In this document: piece by piece, positions 26,169 through 34,458 of the stretch
Layout of the letters: each line of letters begins with the position of its first letter
How positions within the stretch are numbered: the first letter of the stretch is position 1
From: CAYVWB01 sp964455395
GTDB taxonomy: Bacteria; Desulfobacterota; Desulfovibrionia; Desulfovibrionales; Desulfovibrionaceae
NCBI GenBank assembly: GCA_964455395.1
Contig: CAYVWB010000022.1
Location: forward strand, 1 to 55,222
Direction: 5' to 3'
DNA length: 55,222 nucleotides
The notes under the pieces: model-generated
What the model was told of the DNA's origin: nothing
What the model saw: the letters and a program-made list of their open reading frames with translations, nothing else
Database searches by the model: none
Made by a program: the position numbers and the translations under genes

Positions 26169-27650
26169 TCAGGAGGCGGGCCGCCGCGCGGGGGCTTGCT
26201 TCTTGGTCTTGGGTTTGACCACGGGCTTGGGCGGCTTTTGGGCGGCGGCGTTGTTGGGGCCGTTGGGGGGATGTGGGGGCTGCGCCGTGTGCGGCGTCTC
26301 CTGGGGAGTGGCGTCGGGCTCCGCGCCGACGAGTTGGCCGAGGGTCGTGAAGCTCTGGGCGAGGTCCGACAACTCCGCAACGGGCTGGGTCAGATAGTTG
26401 TTGATGGGTCCCACGAGCTGAAGCGCGGCGTCGATCTCCGGGTTGGAGCCCTGGGAGTAGGCGCCGATGTTCACCATGTCCTCCACGCGCTTGAAGGTGG
26501 CGAGATGACGCAACGCGTCGCGGCCGGCCTGGATGGCCTTGGCCGGAGCCACGTCGCCGCGCAGCCGGCTGATGGACTTGAGCACGTCGATGGCCGGGAA
26601 GTGCCCTTGGTCGGCGAGCTCGCGGGTCAGCACGATGTGGCCGTCCAGGATGGAGCGCACGGCGTCCGCCACAGGTTCGTTGAAGTCGTCGCCATCCACC
26701 AGGACGGTGTAGACGCCGGTGATTGTCCCCTTGTCGCTGCGGCCGGCGCGTTCCAGCAGTTTGGGCAGATGGGAGAAGACGGAGGGCGTGTAGCCGCGGG
26801 AGGTGGGGGGTTCGCCCACGGCGAGGCCGATTTCCCGCGCCGCCATGGCGAAACGTGTGACGGAGTCCATCATCAGCAGGACGTCCTTGCCTTGATCGCG
26901 GAAGAACTCGGCCATGCTGGTGGCGGCGTAGGCGGCGCGCATGCGCACGAGGGGTGACTGGTCCGACGTGGCGACCACGAGCACGCTGCGGGCCATGCCC
27001 TCGGGACCGAGGTCTTTCTCCATGAATTCGACAACTTCGCGACCGCGCTCGCCCACCAGCGCGATGACGTTGACGTCCGCTTTGGTGTAGCGGGCCATCA
27101 TGCCCATGAGCGTCGATTTTCCGACGCCCGACCCCGCCATGATCCCCACGCGCTGGCCTTTCCCCAACGTCAACAACCCGTTGATGGCGCGTACGCCCAC
27201 GTCCAGGGGCTCCTGGATGCGCGGTCTCGCCAGGGGGTTGGGCGGCTCCGCGAAAAGGGGGTACTCGGCTTCGGCCTCGGGGGGGGCGTCTTGCTGGCTC
27301 TGTTGATCGAGGGGGACGCCGAACGCGTCCACGGCGCGGCCCAGGAAATCGTGACCGCACGGCATGAGCGGAGCGAGGCCGTCCGTGCGGATGAGGGAGC
27401 CGGGCTGTACGCCGCGCATGTCGCCGTAAGGCATGAAGAGCACGGCGTTGTCGCGGAATCCCACCACCTCGGCTTTGATCTCTGTGGCGGCGCCGTTGTG
27501 GGCCTCGGGGAGGAGGGTGCAGACGGCGCCCAGAGGGGTCTTCACGCCGCAGCCTTCAGCGATCATGCCCACGACCTTGCAGACTTTGCCATAAGCGGCG
27601 CAAGGTTGTGTCTGCGCAAGTTTGTGGAGGAGGCGCGCGGGAGCAGTCAT
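26169..27650 (-). CDS. fliI: Flagellar export ATPase FliI
   Basis: 493 residues from ATG 27650, which overlaps the fliH stop (ATGA). Hexameric ATPase that energises type III flagellar export: Walker A MAGSGVGKSTLM, Walker B VLLMMDSVTRFA, conserved GEPPTSRGYTPSVF. Longer than the usual 440 or so because of a C-terminal tail of about 60 residues after LGQLVG, rich in Pro, Gln and Lys (KPPKPVVKPKTKKQAP). Last gene of the flgB-fliI operon; no fliJ follows. Confidence 0.95.
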   Translation of the reverse strand: MTAPARLLHKLAQTQPCAAYGKVCKVVGMIAEGCGVKTPLGAVCTLLPEAHNGAATEIKAEVVGFRDNAVLFMPYGDMRGVQPGSLIRTDGLAPLMPCGHDFLGRAVDAFGVPLDQQSQQDAPPEAEAEYPLFAEPPNPLARPRIQEPLDVGVRAINGLLTLGKGQRVGIMAGSGVGKSTLMGMMARYTKADVNVIALVGERGREVVEFMEKDLGPEGMARSVLVVATSDQSPLVRMRAAYAATSMAEFFRDQGKDVLLMMDSVTRFAMAAREIGLAVGEPPTSRGYTPSVFSHLPKLLERAGRSDKGTITGVYTVLVDGDDFNEPVADAVRSILDGHIVLTRELADQGHFPAIDVLKSISRLRGDVAPAKAIQAGRDALRHLATFKRVEDMVNIGAYSQGSNPEIDAALQLVGPINNYLTQPVAELSDLAQSFTTLGQLVGAEPDATPQETPHTAQPPHPPNGPNNAAAQKPPKPVVKPKTKKQAPARRPAS

Positions 27651-28522
27651 GGGGTGGGCTCCTCGGCAGCGGCGGCAGCGGCGGGGTCCTGCTGTGGGGC
27701 CTGCTGCTGAGCGAGTTCCGCTTCGATGGACGAGGCGGCGGCGGCGTGGCGGGCGGCGTCCTCGCGGGTCTGGGCTTCCAGATCCGTCTCGGGCAGGGAG
27801 AGCTGGTTCAAGACCTCCTCCACCAGGGCCATGCGGCTTTCCAGAGAATTGTCGACCAGGCCGGCGTCGCTCTCCACCACCACGCCGCCGGGGGCCATGG
27901 CGGCGTCCGTCTTGACGGACCACTGCTGCAGCTTGGGGTAATGCTCCGTGAAGGACTGAAGAATCTGCTCCATGGTCTCACGGTCTTCGGTGGAGACGCG
28001 CAAGGTGAGGCCCTGGGCGGCTTCCAGCCTGGCGGCGGCTTCATCAAGGAGTGATTCGAGGACTTGTCGGCGGTTTTCGCCAAGCTCCACCCCGAGGATC
28101 TTCTCCACGGCGAAGCGGGTGAGGAGGATGAGATCCTGTCGGTAGACCTGCCACACGGCAAGGGAGCCTTCGCAGATGGAAGCAAGGGTCTGCGCCAGGG
28201 AGTGCGCCATCTCGGCGTGCGCGTGGGAAAGCTCCTGCTGCGCTTGCGCGAGACCTGCCTCGTAGCCCTGCTGCCGCGCTTCGTCATGCAGCCGGGTGGC
28301 GTCCGCACGCGCTTGCGCGAGCATTTCCCGGGCTTTGTCCGCAGCGCGGGCCTTGACGCGGGCGAGGTAGTCCGCTTCTTCGGCGGGGTCCCATGCGGGG
28401 GACGCCGGGGTCTCGCGACGGGCCGGGGCGCCGGCGAGGGTGCGCACCTCGGCGCCCATGATGACCTGCACGGGGCGGCCGCTGGGCGTGCGCTGGGTAT
28501 CGCGCGGATCAGACGAACTCAT
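27647..28522 (-). CDS. fliH: Flagellar export ATPase regulator FliH
   Basis: 291 residues. Contains the FliH coiled coil (LARVKARAADKAREMLAQAR, about 54-130) and a C-terminal domain with VSTEDRETMEQIL and GGVVVESDAGLVDNSLESRM, which binds FliI. Ala-rich N- and C-terminal ends. Holds FliI in the cytosol and docks it at the export gate. Overlaps fliG by 14 bp and fliI by 4 bp. Confidence 0.92.
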   Translation of the reverse strand: MSSSDPRDTQRTPSGRPVQVIMGAEVRTLAGAPARRETPASPAWDPAEEADYLARVKARAADKAREMLAQARADATRLHDEARQQGYEAGLAQAQQELSHAHAEMAHSLAQTLASICEGSLAVWQVYRQDLILLTRFAVEKILGVELGENRRQVLESLLDEAAARLEAAQGLTLRVSTEDRETMEQILQSFTEHYPKLQQWSVKTDAAMAPGGVVVESDAGLVDNSLESRMALVEEVLNQLSLPETDLEAQTREDAARHAAAASSIEAELAQQQAPQQDPAAAAAAEEPTP

Positions 28523-29510
28523 CGCCGCCCCCGCGCGCGATCTGGATGCGGTTCTCGACTTCGAGGCGGCGCACGGTCTTGACCACGTTCTGTTGTGCGG
28601 ACTCCACGTCGGAAAGACGCACAGGGCCCATGATCTCCAGGTCTTCGCGGATCATGGCGGCGGCGCGTTCGGAGAGGTTGCCGAAGAATTTCTCCTGCAG
28701 GTCCTCCGAAGCGCCTTTGAGGGCGAGGGTGAGGTCTTCGTTGGAGATCTCCTTGAGCAGTTCGCGGATGTGGCGGTCGTCCAGGCTCTTGATGTCGTCG
28801 AACACGAACATGAGGTTGCGGATCTCCTCGGCCATCTGCGCGGACTCCTCCTCGATTTCGGAGAGCACTTCCTCCTCGGTGGCGCGGTCCACAGCGTTGA
28901 GGATTTCCGCCACGGCGGGGACGCCGCCCACTTTCTTGCCTTCCTTGCCGCCCATGGCGATGAGCTGGGACTGGAGCACCTTGTCCACTTCCATGAGGGT
29001 GTCTTCAGGCACGGCTTCCAGCTTGGCGAGCCGCATGAGGATTTCCGGCCGTACGCCGGCGGGGAGGTTCTGGATGAGCTCGGCGGCTTGGTCCGAGTGG
29101 AGGTGGCCGAGGATGAGCGCCAGGGTCTGCGGGTGTTCGTTGCGCAATATCTGCGCGAGGATGCGGGGGCTGACGTTTTCCAGCTCGCGGAAGGGCGCGG
29201 GGCCGTGGTCCAGGTTCAGCGCGTCCATGATGTACTTGGCGGTGTCGCCGTCCAGGTTCTTGGAGAGCAGCCGCTTGACGGCTTCCTCGCCGCCCTGGAT
29301 GAGGTCTTGCCCGGTGACGAGGGCGCGGTGGTAGTCCCGCACCACTTCCTCCACGGTTTCCTTGGGCACTGTCTCCAGTTCCACCATGGCGCGGGAGACT
29401 TCCGCGATTTCGGAGCGGTCCATGCGTTTGAACATCTCCGAGGTGAACTTGTCGCCCATGGCGAGCATGAGCACGGCGGTCTTCTGCGGGCCGGTGAATT
29501 GGTCAGGCAC
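28509..29510 (-). CDS. fliG: Flagellar motor switch protein FliG
   Basis: 333 residues, standard length. Middle-domain motif EHPQTLALILGHL and the C-terminal torque helix with charged residues (LKEISNEDLTLALKGASEDLQEKFFGNLSERAAAMIREDLE). Forms the rotor ring that meets stator proteins and sets rotation direction. Overlaps fliF by 8 bp. Confidence 0.96.
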   Translation of the reverse strand: MPDQFTGPQKTAVLMLAMGDKFTSEMFKRMDRSEIAEVSRAMVELETVPKETVEEVVRDYHRALVTGQDLIQGGEEAVKRLLSKNLDGDTAKYIMDALNLDHGPAPFRELENVSPRILAQILRNEHPQTLALILGHLHSDQAAELIQNLPAGVRPEILMRLAKLEAVPEDTLMEVDKVLQSQLIAMGGKEGKKVGGVPAVAEILNAVDRATEEEVLSEIEEESAQMAEEIRNLMFVFDDIKSLDDRHIRELLKEISNEDLTLALKGASEDLQEKFFGNLSERAAAMIREDLEIMGPVRLSDVESAQQNVVKTVRRLEVENRIQIARGGGDEFV

Positions 29511-31125
29511 GGGCAGTCTCCGGGTTCTTCATCCAGGTGCGCAGGATGGCGACAGCTTGGTCGAGGTTCTGTTCGCTCATCTGGAGCGCGTGGGCTTTGA
29601 TGTCCTCGATCTTGCGCATGGCGTCCAGCAGTTCCTGGTCTTCTGTTTCGCCTTCGGAGAGGGCGAGGCGCTCTTCGCCTTCGGGCAAGCCTTCCAGGCC
29701 TTCCACCATTTCCGTTTCCACCCGGGGCCGGACCAAGGCGGTGATGATGGGCTTGGCCACCACCAGGAGGAAGATGATCATCCCGATGAAGAGCAGGGTG
29801 ATGCGGTAGACGCTGCTGAAGTTGTCCATCAGCATTTCCAGCAAGGTGGGCTTGACCAGGACGTCCGGCTCCCCGAAGGAGATGGAGGAGACTTCCACGG
29901 CGTCGCCCCGCGCGGACTCGAAGCCCACGGCGTTCTGCACGAGCTCGCGGATGCGTTCGACTTTTTCCTCCGGCATGGGGGTGAATATCCACTCCCCGGT
30001 GTCGGGATTCTTTTCGTACGTCCCGTCCACGATAACCGCCACGGAGAGGCGTTGCAACTCGCCCAGAGGCGCGACGATGGATTGTTCTTCCTTGTTGATC
30101 TCGAAGTTGGTGGTGCGTGTCTCGCGTGTGGCTTGCTGGGTGGATGTGGCGCCGGCGATGCCGTCGCCGCGGAAGTTGGCTTCCGGCACGCCGGCTTCCG
30201 TATTGGCTTGGCCTTGGGTGGTTTCCTCGGAGCGTTGTTCGGAGCGGACGACGGCGCTTTCGGGGTCGAAGAGTTCCTTGTGGATGGTGCGTTGGGAGAA
30301 GTCGAGCTCGGCGTTGACTTTGGCGATGACTTTGCCGGCGCCGATGACGGGGTAGAGCATCTCCTCAATGCGGCGCTCCAGGGAGTGCTCCACTTGGCGC
30401 TGGTAGTCCAGCTGGTTGTTGGTCAGCCCTTCCATGCTGCCGTCCGGGTCCGGCGCGTAGAGGATCTTGCCGGCGGTGTCCGCCACGGTGATGTTGCTCT
30501 TGGAGAGCTTCTCCACGGACATGCTGGCGAGGTTGATGATGGCGTCGAGCTTCTTCTGGCTGAGCTCCTTGCCTTGCGCCAGCGTCAGGATGATGGAGGC
30601 GCTGGGGTCGCCTTGGTCTTCGATGAAGAGGCTCTGACGCGGCAGCACCAGGTGGACGCGCGCCATGTCCACTTNNNNNNNNNNGGGAAATTCGCTGATG
30701 GTGCGTGCGAGTTCGCCTTGCAAGGCCCGCTGGTAGTTGATTTTCTGGACGTAGTCCGTCTGCCCCACCTTGAGCTCGTCGAAGATCTCGAAGCCCACGC
30801 CTTGGCCCACCATGCCCCCTTGCCCCGCGATCTTCAGCCGCAAGTCGTAGACCATGGGCTCCGGGACCATGATGGTGGCCCCGTTGTCTGTCAGCTGGTA
30901 GTTCACCTTTTCCTTCTGCAGCGTCTCCACGATGCGCGCGGCGTCCTCGGGCACCAGGTTGGCGTAGAGCACCTGGTAGTTGGGCATGGAGAGCCAGTAG
31001 AGCATGAGCACGAAAGCCGCGATGACAGCCAGGGTGAGGCCCAGCAGAAAGACCCGCTGCGCGATGTTGGTGCGTCCCCAGAAACCTTTGAGGCGGTCCG
31101 TGATCTGTGCGAAGGAGGGGGCCAT
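29503..31125 (-). CDS. fliF: Flagellar MS-ring protein FliF (contains a 10-N gap)
   Basis: 540 residues as drawn. N-terminal TM (FLLGLTLAVIAAFVLMLYW), periplasmic ring-building domains (YQVLYANLVPEDAARIVETL), C-terminal TM (TLLFIGMIIFLLVVAKPII) and a cytoplasmic FliG-binding tail. Forms the MS ring in the inner membrane. The N run at 30675-30684 falls between ARTISEFP and VDMARVHLVLP; family spacing leaves room for one residue there, so the true gap is probably one base (G, giving Glu) and the gene is intact. Confidence 0.95.
   Translation of the reverse strand: MAPSFAQITDRLKGFWGRTNIAQRVFLLGLTLAVIAAFVLMLYWLSMPNYQVLYANLVPEDAARIVETLQKEKVNYQLTDNGATIMVPEPMVYDLRLKIAGQGGMVGQGVGFEIFDELKVGQTDYVQKINYQRALQGELARTISEFPXXXXVDMARVHLVLPRQSLFIEDQGDPSASIILTLAQGKELSQKKLDAIINLASMSVEKLSKSNITVADTAGKILYAPDPDGSMEGLTNNQLDYQRQVEHSLERRIEEMLYPVIGAGKVIAKVNAELDFSQRTIHKELFDPESAVVRSEQRSEETTQGQANTEAGVPEANFRGDGIAGATSTQQATRETRTTNFEINKEEQSIVAPLGELQRLSVAVIVDGTYEKNPDTGEWIFTPMPEEKVERIRELVQNAVGFESARGDAVEVSSISFGEPDVLVKPTLLEMLMDNFSSVYRITLLFIGMIIFLLVVAKPIITALVRPRVETEMVEGLEGLPEGEERLALSEGETEDQELLDAMRKIEDIKAHALQMSEQNLDQAVAILRTWMKNPETARA
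30675..30684. other. Assembly gap (10 N) in fliF
   Basis: Fixed-length N run joining two contigs. Replacing it with one base restores the usual FliF spacing (see fliF). Confidence 0.95.
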
Positions 31126-31196
31126 GTGTGTGCTCCGGTCAACGTGTTGGCGGTTCGTGGCGTGAGGTCTTTACAAGGCTGCAAGGGGCCAGCGCG

Positions 31197-31529
31197 TTAG
31201 AAGGACGTCTGCATGATTTCCTTGTAAGCGGTCATCACTTTGCTGCGCACGGCGGAGGTCAGCGCCATGGTCGTGGAGGCTTTCTGCATGGAGATCATCA
31301 GCTCGTGGACGTTTTGCGTCTCGCCGGAAGCGAACGAGGTGATCATGGCCGCTTTCTCCCGCTGCATGTCGTTCACTTTTTCCAGGGAGTCGGCGAAGGC
31401 TTCAGCGAAGCCGCCTTGCTTCTCCGCGGCGCCGGCGCCGGCGCCTTGCTGGCTCTGGTTCTGCGTGCGCAGACGCATCCCTTCCTGAAGGGCGTTGTGG
31501 TAGGCGTTCATGGCGACTTTGTTGATCAT
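31197..31529 (-). CDS. fliE: Flagellar hook-basal body protein FliE
   Basis: 110 residues. C-terminal FliE signature NVHELMISMQKASTTMALTSAVRSKVMTAYKEIMQ-like ending in a hydrophobic helix. Joins the MS ring to the rod; exported early. Gln/Gly-rich linker near residues 20-40. Separated from fliF by 71 bp. Confidence 0.94.
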   Translation of the reverse strand: MINKVAMNAYHNALQEGMRLRTQNQSQQGAGAGAAEKQGGFAEAFADSLEKVNDMQREKAAMITSFASGETQNVHELMISMQKASTTMALTSAVRSKVMTAYKEIMQTSF

Positions 31530-31587
31530 GGCGTCAATCTCCTGGCGACTTCAGCGGACTATTCGGCGGGGGCTTCGTGGAACGCGG

Positions 31588-32025
31588 CTAGCTACCTATG
31601 AGCAGCGCTTTCTGGAACATGGTCTTGACCGACTCGATGGAGCTCACGTTGGCTTCGTAGGAGCGCGTGGTGGTGAGCATGTTCGTCATCTCCTCCACCA
31701 CGTTGATATCCGGGTAGAGCACGTAACCCTCCGCGTTGGCGTCGGGGTGGTCGGGTTCGTAGACCTGCTTGAAAGGCCGCTTGTCCGTGGCGATGTCCAG
31801 CACGCGCACGCCTTTGAGCTCGCGGTCGAAAGCGCTCTGCATGTGCTCGCCGAAGCTCTTGTCCACAGGCGTGGTGGCCAGGGTCACGGCTTTGCGACGG
31901 TAGGGACCGCCCTCCATGGTGCGAGTGGTCTTGGCGTTGGCCAAGTTCATGGAGGTGATGTTGAGCTGAGTGCGCTCGGCGGAGAGCGCGGACGCGCCAA
32001 TGTCGAATGCAGTGAAGAGATCCAT
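31588..32025 (-). CDS. flgC: Flagellar rod protein FlgC
   Basis: 145 residues. N-terminal rod motif FDIGASALSAERTQLNITSMNLANAKTT and C-terminal VVEEMTNMLTTTRSYEANV. Proximal rod component. ATG 32025 overlaps the flgB stop by one base (TGATG). Confidence 0.95.
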   Translation of the reverse strand: MDLFTAFDIGASALSAERTQLNITSMNLANAKTTRTMEGGPYRRKAVTLATTPVDKSFGEHMQSAFDRELKGVRVLDIATDKRPFKQVYEPDHPDANAEGYVLYPDINVVEEMTNMLTTTRSYEANVSSIESVKTMFQKALLIGS

Positions 32026-32435
32026 CAGCTTTTCCCGTCCTGTATGATTTTCTTCATGCCATCGAAGTTGCTTTTGATGACCGTGGTGAGAGCGTTGTAC
32101 ATCATGGTGTTCTTGCTCATCGTGGCCATCTCCTTGTCCAGATCCACTTCATCCTGGCCGTGCACACGGTGAGGCTGGAACGTGCGGTAGAAGTCCGCGC
32201 CGAAGCTTTCCGAGTTGAAGACGGAGGGCATGTGCCCCTCGGTGGTGCGAGCCATCTTCCCACGTGCGTCGCGGCCGAGCGCAGCCTGGAGGTCTTCCTC
32301 GAACTCCACGTTCAGCGGCCGGTAGCCGGGAGTGCGGATGTTGGCGAGGTTGCTCATGACGGCGTTTTGACGCTCCAGACGCATGTCCAACACTTTGCTG
32401 ACAAGATGTACGTGGCTTGGAAAAAGTGATTTCAT
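32025..32435 (-). CDS. flgB: Flagellar rod protein FlgB
   Basis: 136 residues. RQNAVMSNLANIRTPGYRPLNVEFEEDL is the rod-protein N-terminal signature; C-terminal KEMATMSKNTMMYNALTTVI. First gene of the flgB-flgC-fliE-fliF-fliG-fliH-fliI operon, 90 bp downstream of a sigma-54-type promoter. Confidence 0.95.
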   Translation of the reverse strand: MKSLFPSHVHLVSKVLDMRLERQNAVMSNLANIRTPGYRPLNVEFEEDLQAALGRDARGKMARTTEGHMPSVFNSESFGADFYRTFQPHRVHGQDEVDLDKEMATMSKNTMMYNALTTVIKSNFDGMKKIIQDGKS

Positions 32436-32524
32436 GGCGAAGTTCCTGCCGGAGCGCGGTTTGACGTCTTGCGCGGGGAATCCGCGAAACGCATGGAGCG
32501 CAGTCGGCGGCTCGCCAGACCATT

Positions 32525-32540
32525 AGCAAGAGCTGTTCCA
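32525..32540 (-). promoter_or_regulatory. Sigma-54-type promoter of the flagellar operon
   Basis: Minus strand TGGAACAGCTCTTGCT: GG and GC dinucleotides 10 bp apart and a perfect TTGCT -12 element. Predicted start near 32512, giving a leader of about 75 nt to flgB. Confidence 0.75.
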
Positions 32541-32669
32541 TTCTTTTATTTAATGGAAATTGTTCATTTTTTGATGAAAAGTTCAAAAACTTTCTCATGC
32601 GCCCTCAACTTCCTGACACCTGGGACGATAGAGAGACACTGCATCGCGGCCCCACCGATGCGGCGAGCT

Positions 32670-32685
32670 TGGCACACATGGTGCA
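32670..32685 (+). promoter_or_regulatory. Sigma-54-type promoter of the TPR gene
   Basis: TGGCACACATGGTGCA: perfect TGGCAC -24 element, GG-N10-GC spacing, and -12 element GTGCA with one deviation from TTGCA. The palindrome CATGGT-GCATA-ACCATG (32677-32693) overlaps the -12 box. The leader to ATG 32842 would be about 145 nt. Confidence 0.7.
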
Positions 32686-32841
32686 TAACCATGCGTACTT
32701 GACAGGCGCCCGGCATTTTTCGCCTGCGCCTTTGCGGTCACGCCGCCGCGAAACCAGGCCGGCTGTCTCCCATGTCAGCGCACCAAGCGCACGACAGCCA
32801 GCCGGCGACGGAACCATGACGATTCCCAACGGAGGGGAACC

Positions 32842-33408
32842 ATGAGCGAAACGCTTGACTACGAAATCAACAAAGAACTGGGTGAGTGCTACCTCTTCAT
32901 GGGCGATCTGGAAAAAGCCCAGGAGTACTACCAGAAAGCGGCTTCCTCCAACGGCGTCCACCCGGAGCCATACCTCGGGCTCGCCACCATCGCCGTCCAC
33001 CAAGGCGACCTGGACGCCGCTTTGGCCTACTACAACAAGGCGGCCTCCACCGGTCCCAACGACAAGGCCCTCGCCGGCGTCGGTCTCATCCGGATGGAGC
33101 AAGGCGGTGTGGAGGAAGCTTTCAGCTGCTTCATGCAAGCCATGGAGCTGAACCCCGAGAACGACATCGCGCTCTTCGGCATGCTCCAGTGCGGACACGC
33201 CTTGGGACGCCTTTGCGACACCGTGCCTCTGCTGGAGAGCCGACTCTCCCTGGACCCGCTCAAGAGCGACGTGCGCTACGCCCTGGCTGGCTGTCTGGCT
33301 TCCATGGGCAACAACCGCGAAGCAGGCGAGCATCTGGAGACGCTCATGGAGTTCGAGCCCGGCCACGAAGCCGCCCGCGAGCTCTACGAGCAGGTCACCG
33401 CCGTCTAG
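32842..33408 (+). CDS. Tetratricopeptide-repeat protein
   Basis: 188 residues, about five TPR units (ECYLFMGDLEKAQEYYQKA; LATIAVHQGDLDAALAYYNKA; GLIRMEQGGVEEAFSCFMQAM; then ALAGCLASMGNNREAGEHLETL). Cytosolic scaffold with no signal peptide. Ribosome site GGAGGGG before ATG 32842. Its sigma-54-type promoter faces the flagellar one, so a role in flagellar assembly or motility is inferred. Confidence 0.85.
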   Translation: MSETLDYEINKELGECYLFMGDLEKAQEYYQKAASSNGVHPEPYLGLATIAVHQGDLDAALAYYNKAASTGPNDKALAGVGLIRMEQGGVEEAFSCFMQAMELNPENDIALFGMLQCGHALGRLCDTVPLLESRLSLDPLKSDVRYALAGCLASMGNNREAGEHLETLMEFEPGHEAARELYEQVTAV

Positions 33409-33839
33409 CGCACGGCGCCCACACCGGTCCCGGCGAGAACAGCCGGGCCCATGCGCGCAGCGACTTTTTCAGGCGACAGGTTTCCCCTCCCTGTTCTCCG
33501 GCTCTCCCACTGGCGCGGGAGGGCTGGAGAACACTCTCGATCGAGACGACCGGGGGCGCGCGGAAGATCGACCGCCCGTCCAGGGGAAAGAAGCCGCCGC
33601 CTGCGTATTGTCTGCAGCATCCCCCCCACCTTGGACGACTCCCCCACGCGGAGCCGTCCCTGCCGGCGTTGGTCTGGCGGGCGTTCCATCACGTATTCGC
33701 CAGGCGAAGCGGGTGTATGAGGCTTCGCCATCCCCCCCTTGCGAAGCACGGCGCTTCATGGCATGTCCCAAAACGTCAAGCGCGCGCCGCCCACCGCATG
33801 CGGGGCCAGTCGCGCCACACCATCAGCAAGCGAGCTTTC
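33409..33839. other. Hairpin-rich leader before IMP cyclohydrolase gene
   Basis: 431 bp without a coding frame I trust. It contains a 16-bp stem at 33493-33532 (arms 33493-33508 and 33517-33532, 8-nt loop, two G-U pairs only), the palindrome TCTCGATCGAGA at 33535-33546, and the hairpin GGCGAAGC / GCTTCGCC at 33703-33729. None is followed by a T tract. It may be a regulatory leader; no known riboswitch consensus fits. Confidence 0.5.
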
Positions 33840-34436
33840 ATGGATTTGTTGCCCATACGCCGCGCCATCATGAGCGTGACGGACAAAACCGGCCTCGACG
33901 ATTTCGCCGCGTTCCTCGTCAAACAGCACACGCCCCCCGTGGAGCTCGTCTCCACCGGCGGCACGGCCCGCATGCTGCGTGAAGCCGGTCTGCCCGTGCA
34001 GGACGTCAGCCAAGTCACGGGGTTTCCGGAAATCATGGGCGGACGCGTGAAGACCCTGCACCCCGCCGTCCACGCCGGCGTGCTGGCGGACAAGGACACG
34101 CCCGAACACCTCGCCACACTGGAAGAGCACGGCTTGACCGCGTTCGACATGGTCTGCGTGAACCTCTACGACTTCGCCAAGGCCGTGCAGTCGGACGCCC
34201 CCCTGCGCGACGCCGTGGAGCAGATCGACATCGGCGGACCGACCCTGCTGCGCGCCGCCGCCAAGAATTTCCACAGCGTGCTCGTGGTCCCCAGCCCGAG
34301 TCATTATCCCCGCATCATGGAAGAACTCACGGCCCACGGCGGCGTGAGTCTCGCCTTGCGTCAGGTGCTGGCCGCGGAGACCTTCGCCGCGGTCTCCGCT
34401 TACGACGCCATGATCGCCGCCTACCTCAAGCCGTGA
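33840..34436 (+). CDS. purH: IMP cyclohydrolase (stand-alone PurH domain)
   Basis: 198 residues, only the MGS-like domain of bifunctional PurH: RAIMSVTDKTGLDDFA, VSTGGTARML, MGGRVKTLHPAVHAGVLA, VNLYDFA, IDIGGPTLLRAAAKN. It closes FAICAR to IMP, the last step of de novo purine synthesis. The AICAR transformylase half is missing and must be supplied elsewhere in the genome, as in other sulfate reducers. Start ATG 33840 is weakly supported; the frame is open much further upstream without coding character. Confidence 0.93.
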   Translation: MDLLPIRRAIMSVTDKTGLDDFAAFLVKQHTPPVELVSTGGTARMLREAGLPVQDVSQVTGFPEIMGGRVKTLHPAVHAGVLADKDTPEHLATLEEHGLTAFDMVCVNLYDFAKAVQSDAPLRDAVEQIDIGGPTLLRAAAKNFHSVLVVPSPSHYPRIMEELTAHGGVSLALRQVLAAETFAAVSAYDAMIAAYLKP

Positions 34437-34458
34437 CCCCACGCGGAAGGAGCACGCC

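Larger units (their letters stand above)
32436..32841. other. Divergent control region: flagellar operon and TPR gene
   Basis: 406 bp. Two divergent sigma-54-type promoters (32525-32540 minus, 32670-32685 plus) flank an AT-rich tract at about 32540-32610 (runs of A and T, TTTTTTGATGAAAAG) that could bend or bind IHF. The two promoters may share activator sites between them. Confidence 0.65.

Noticed and set aside
33409..33839. ZTP riboswitch before the IMP cyclohydrolase gene
   Set aside because: The conserved GGGAGCG-like and 3' CCGCCUGGGC parts do not appear in the needed order.
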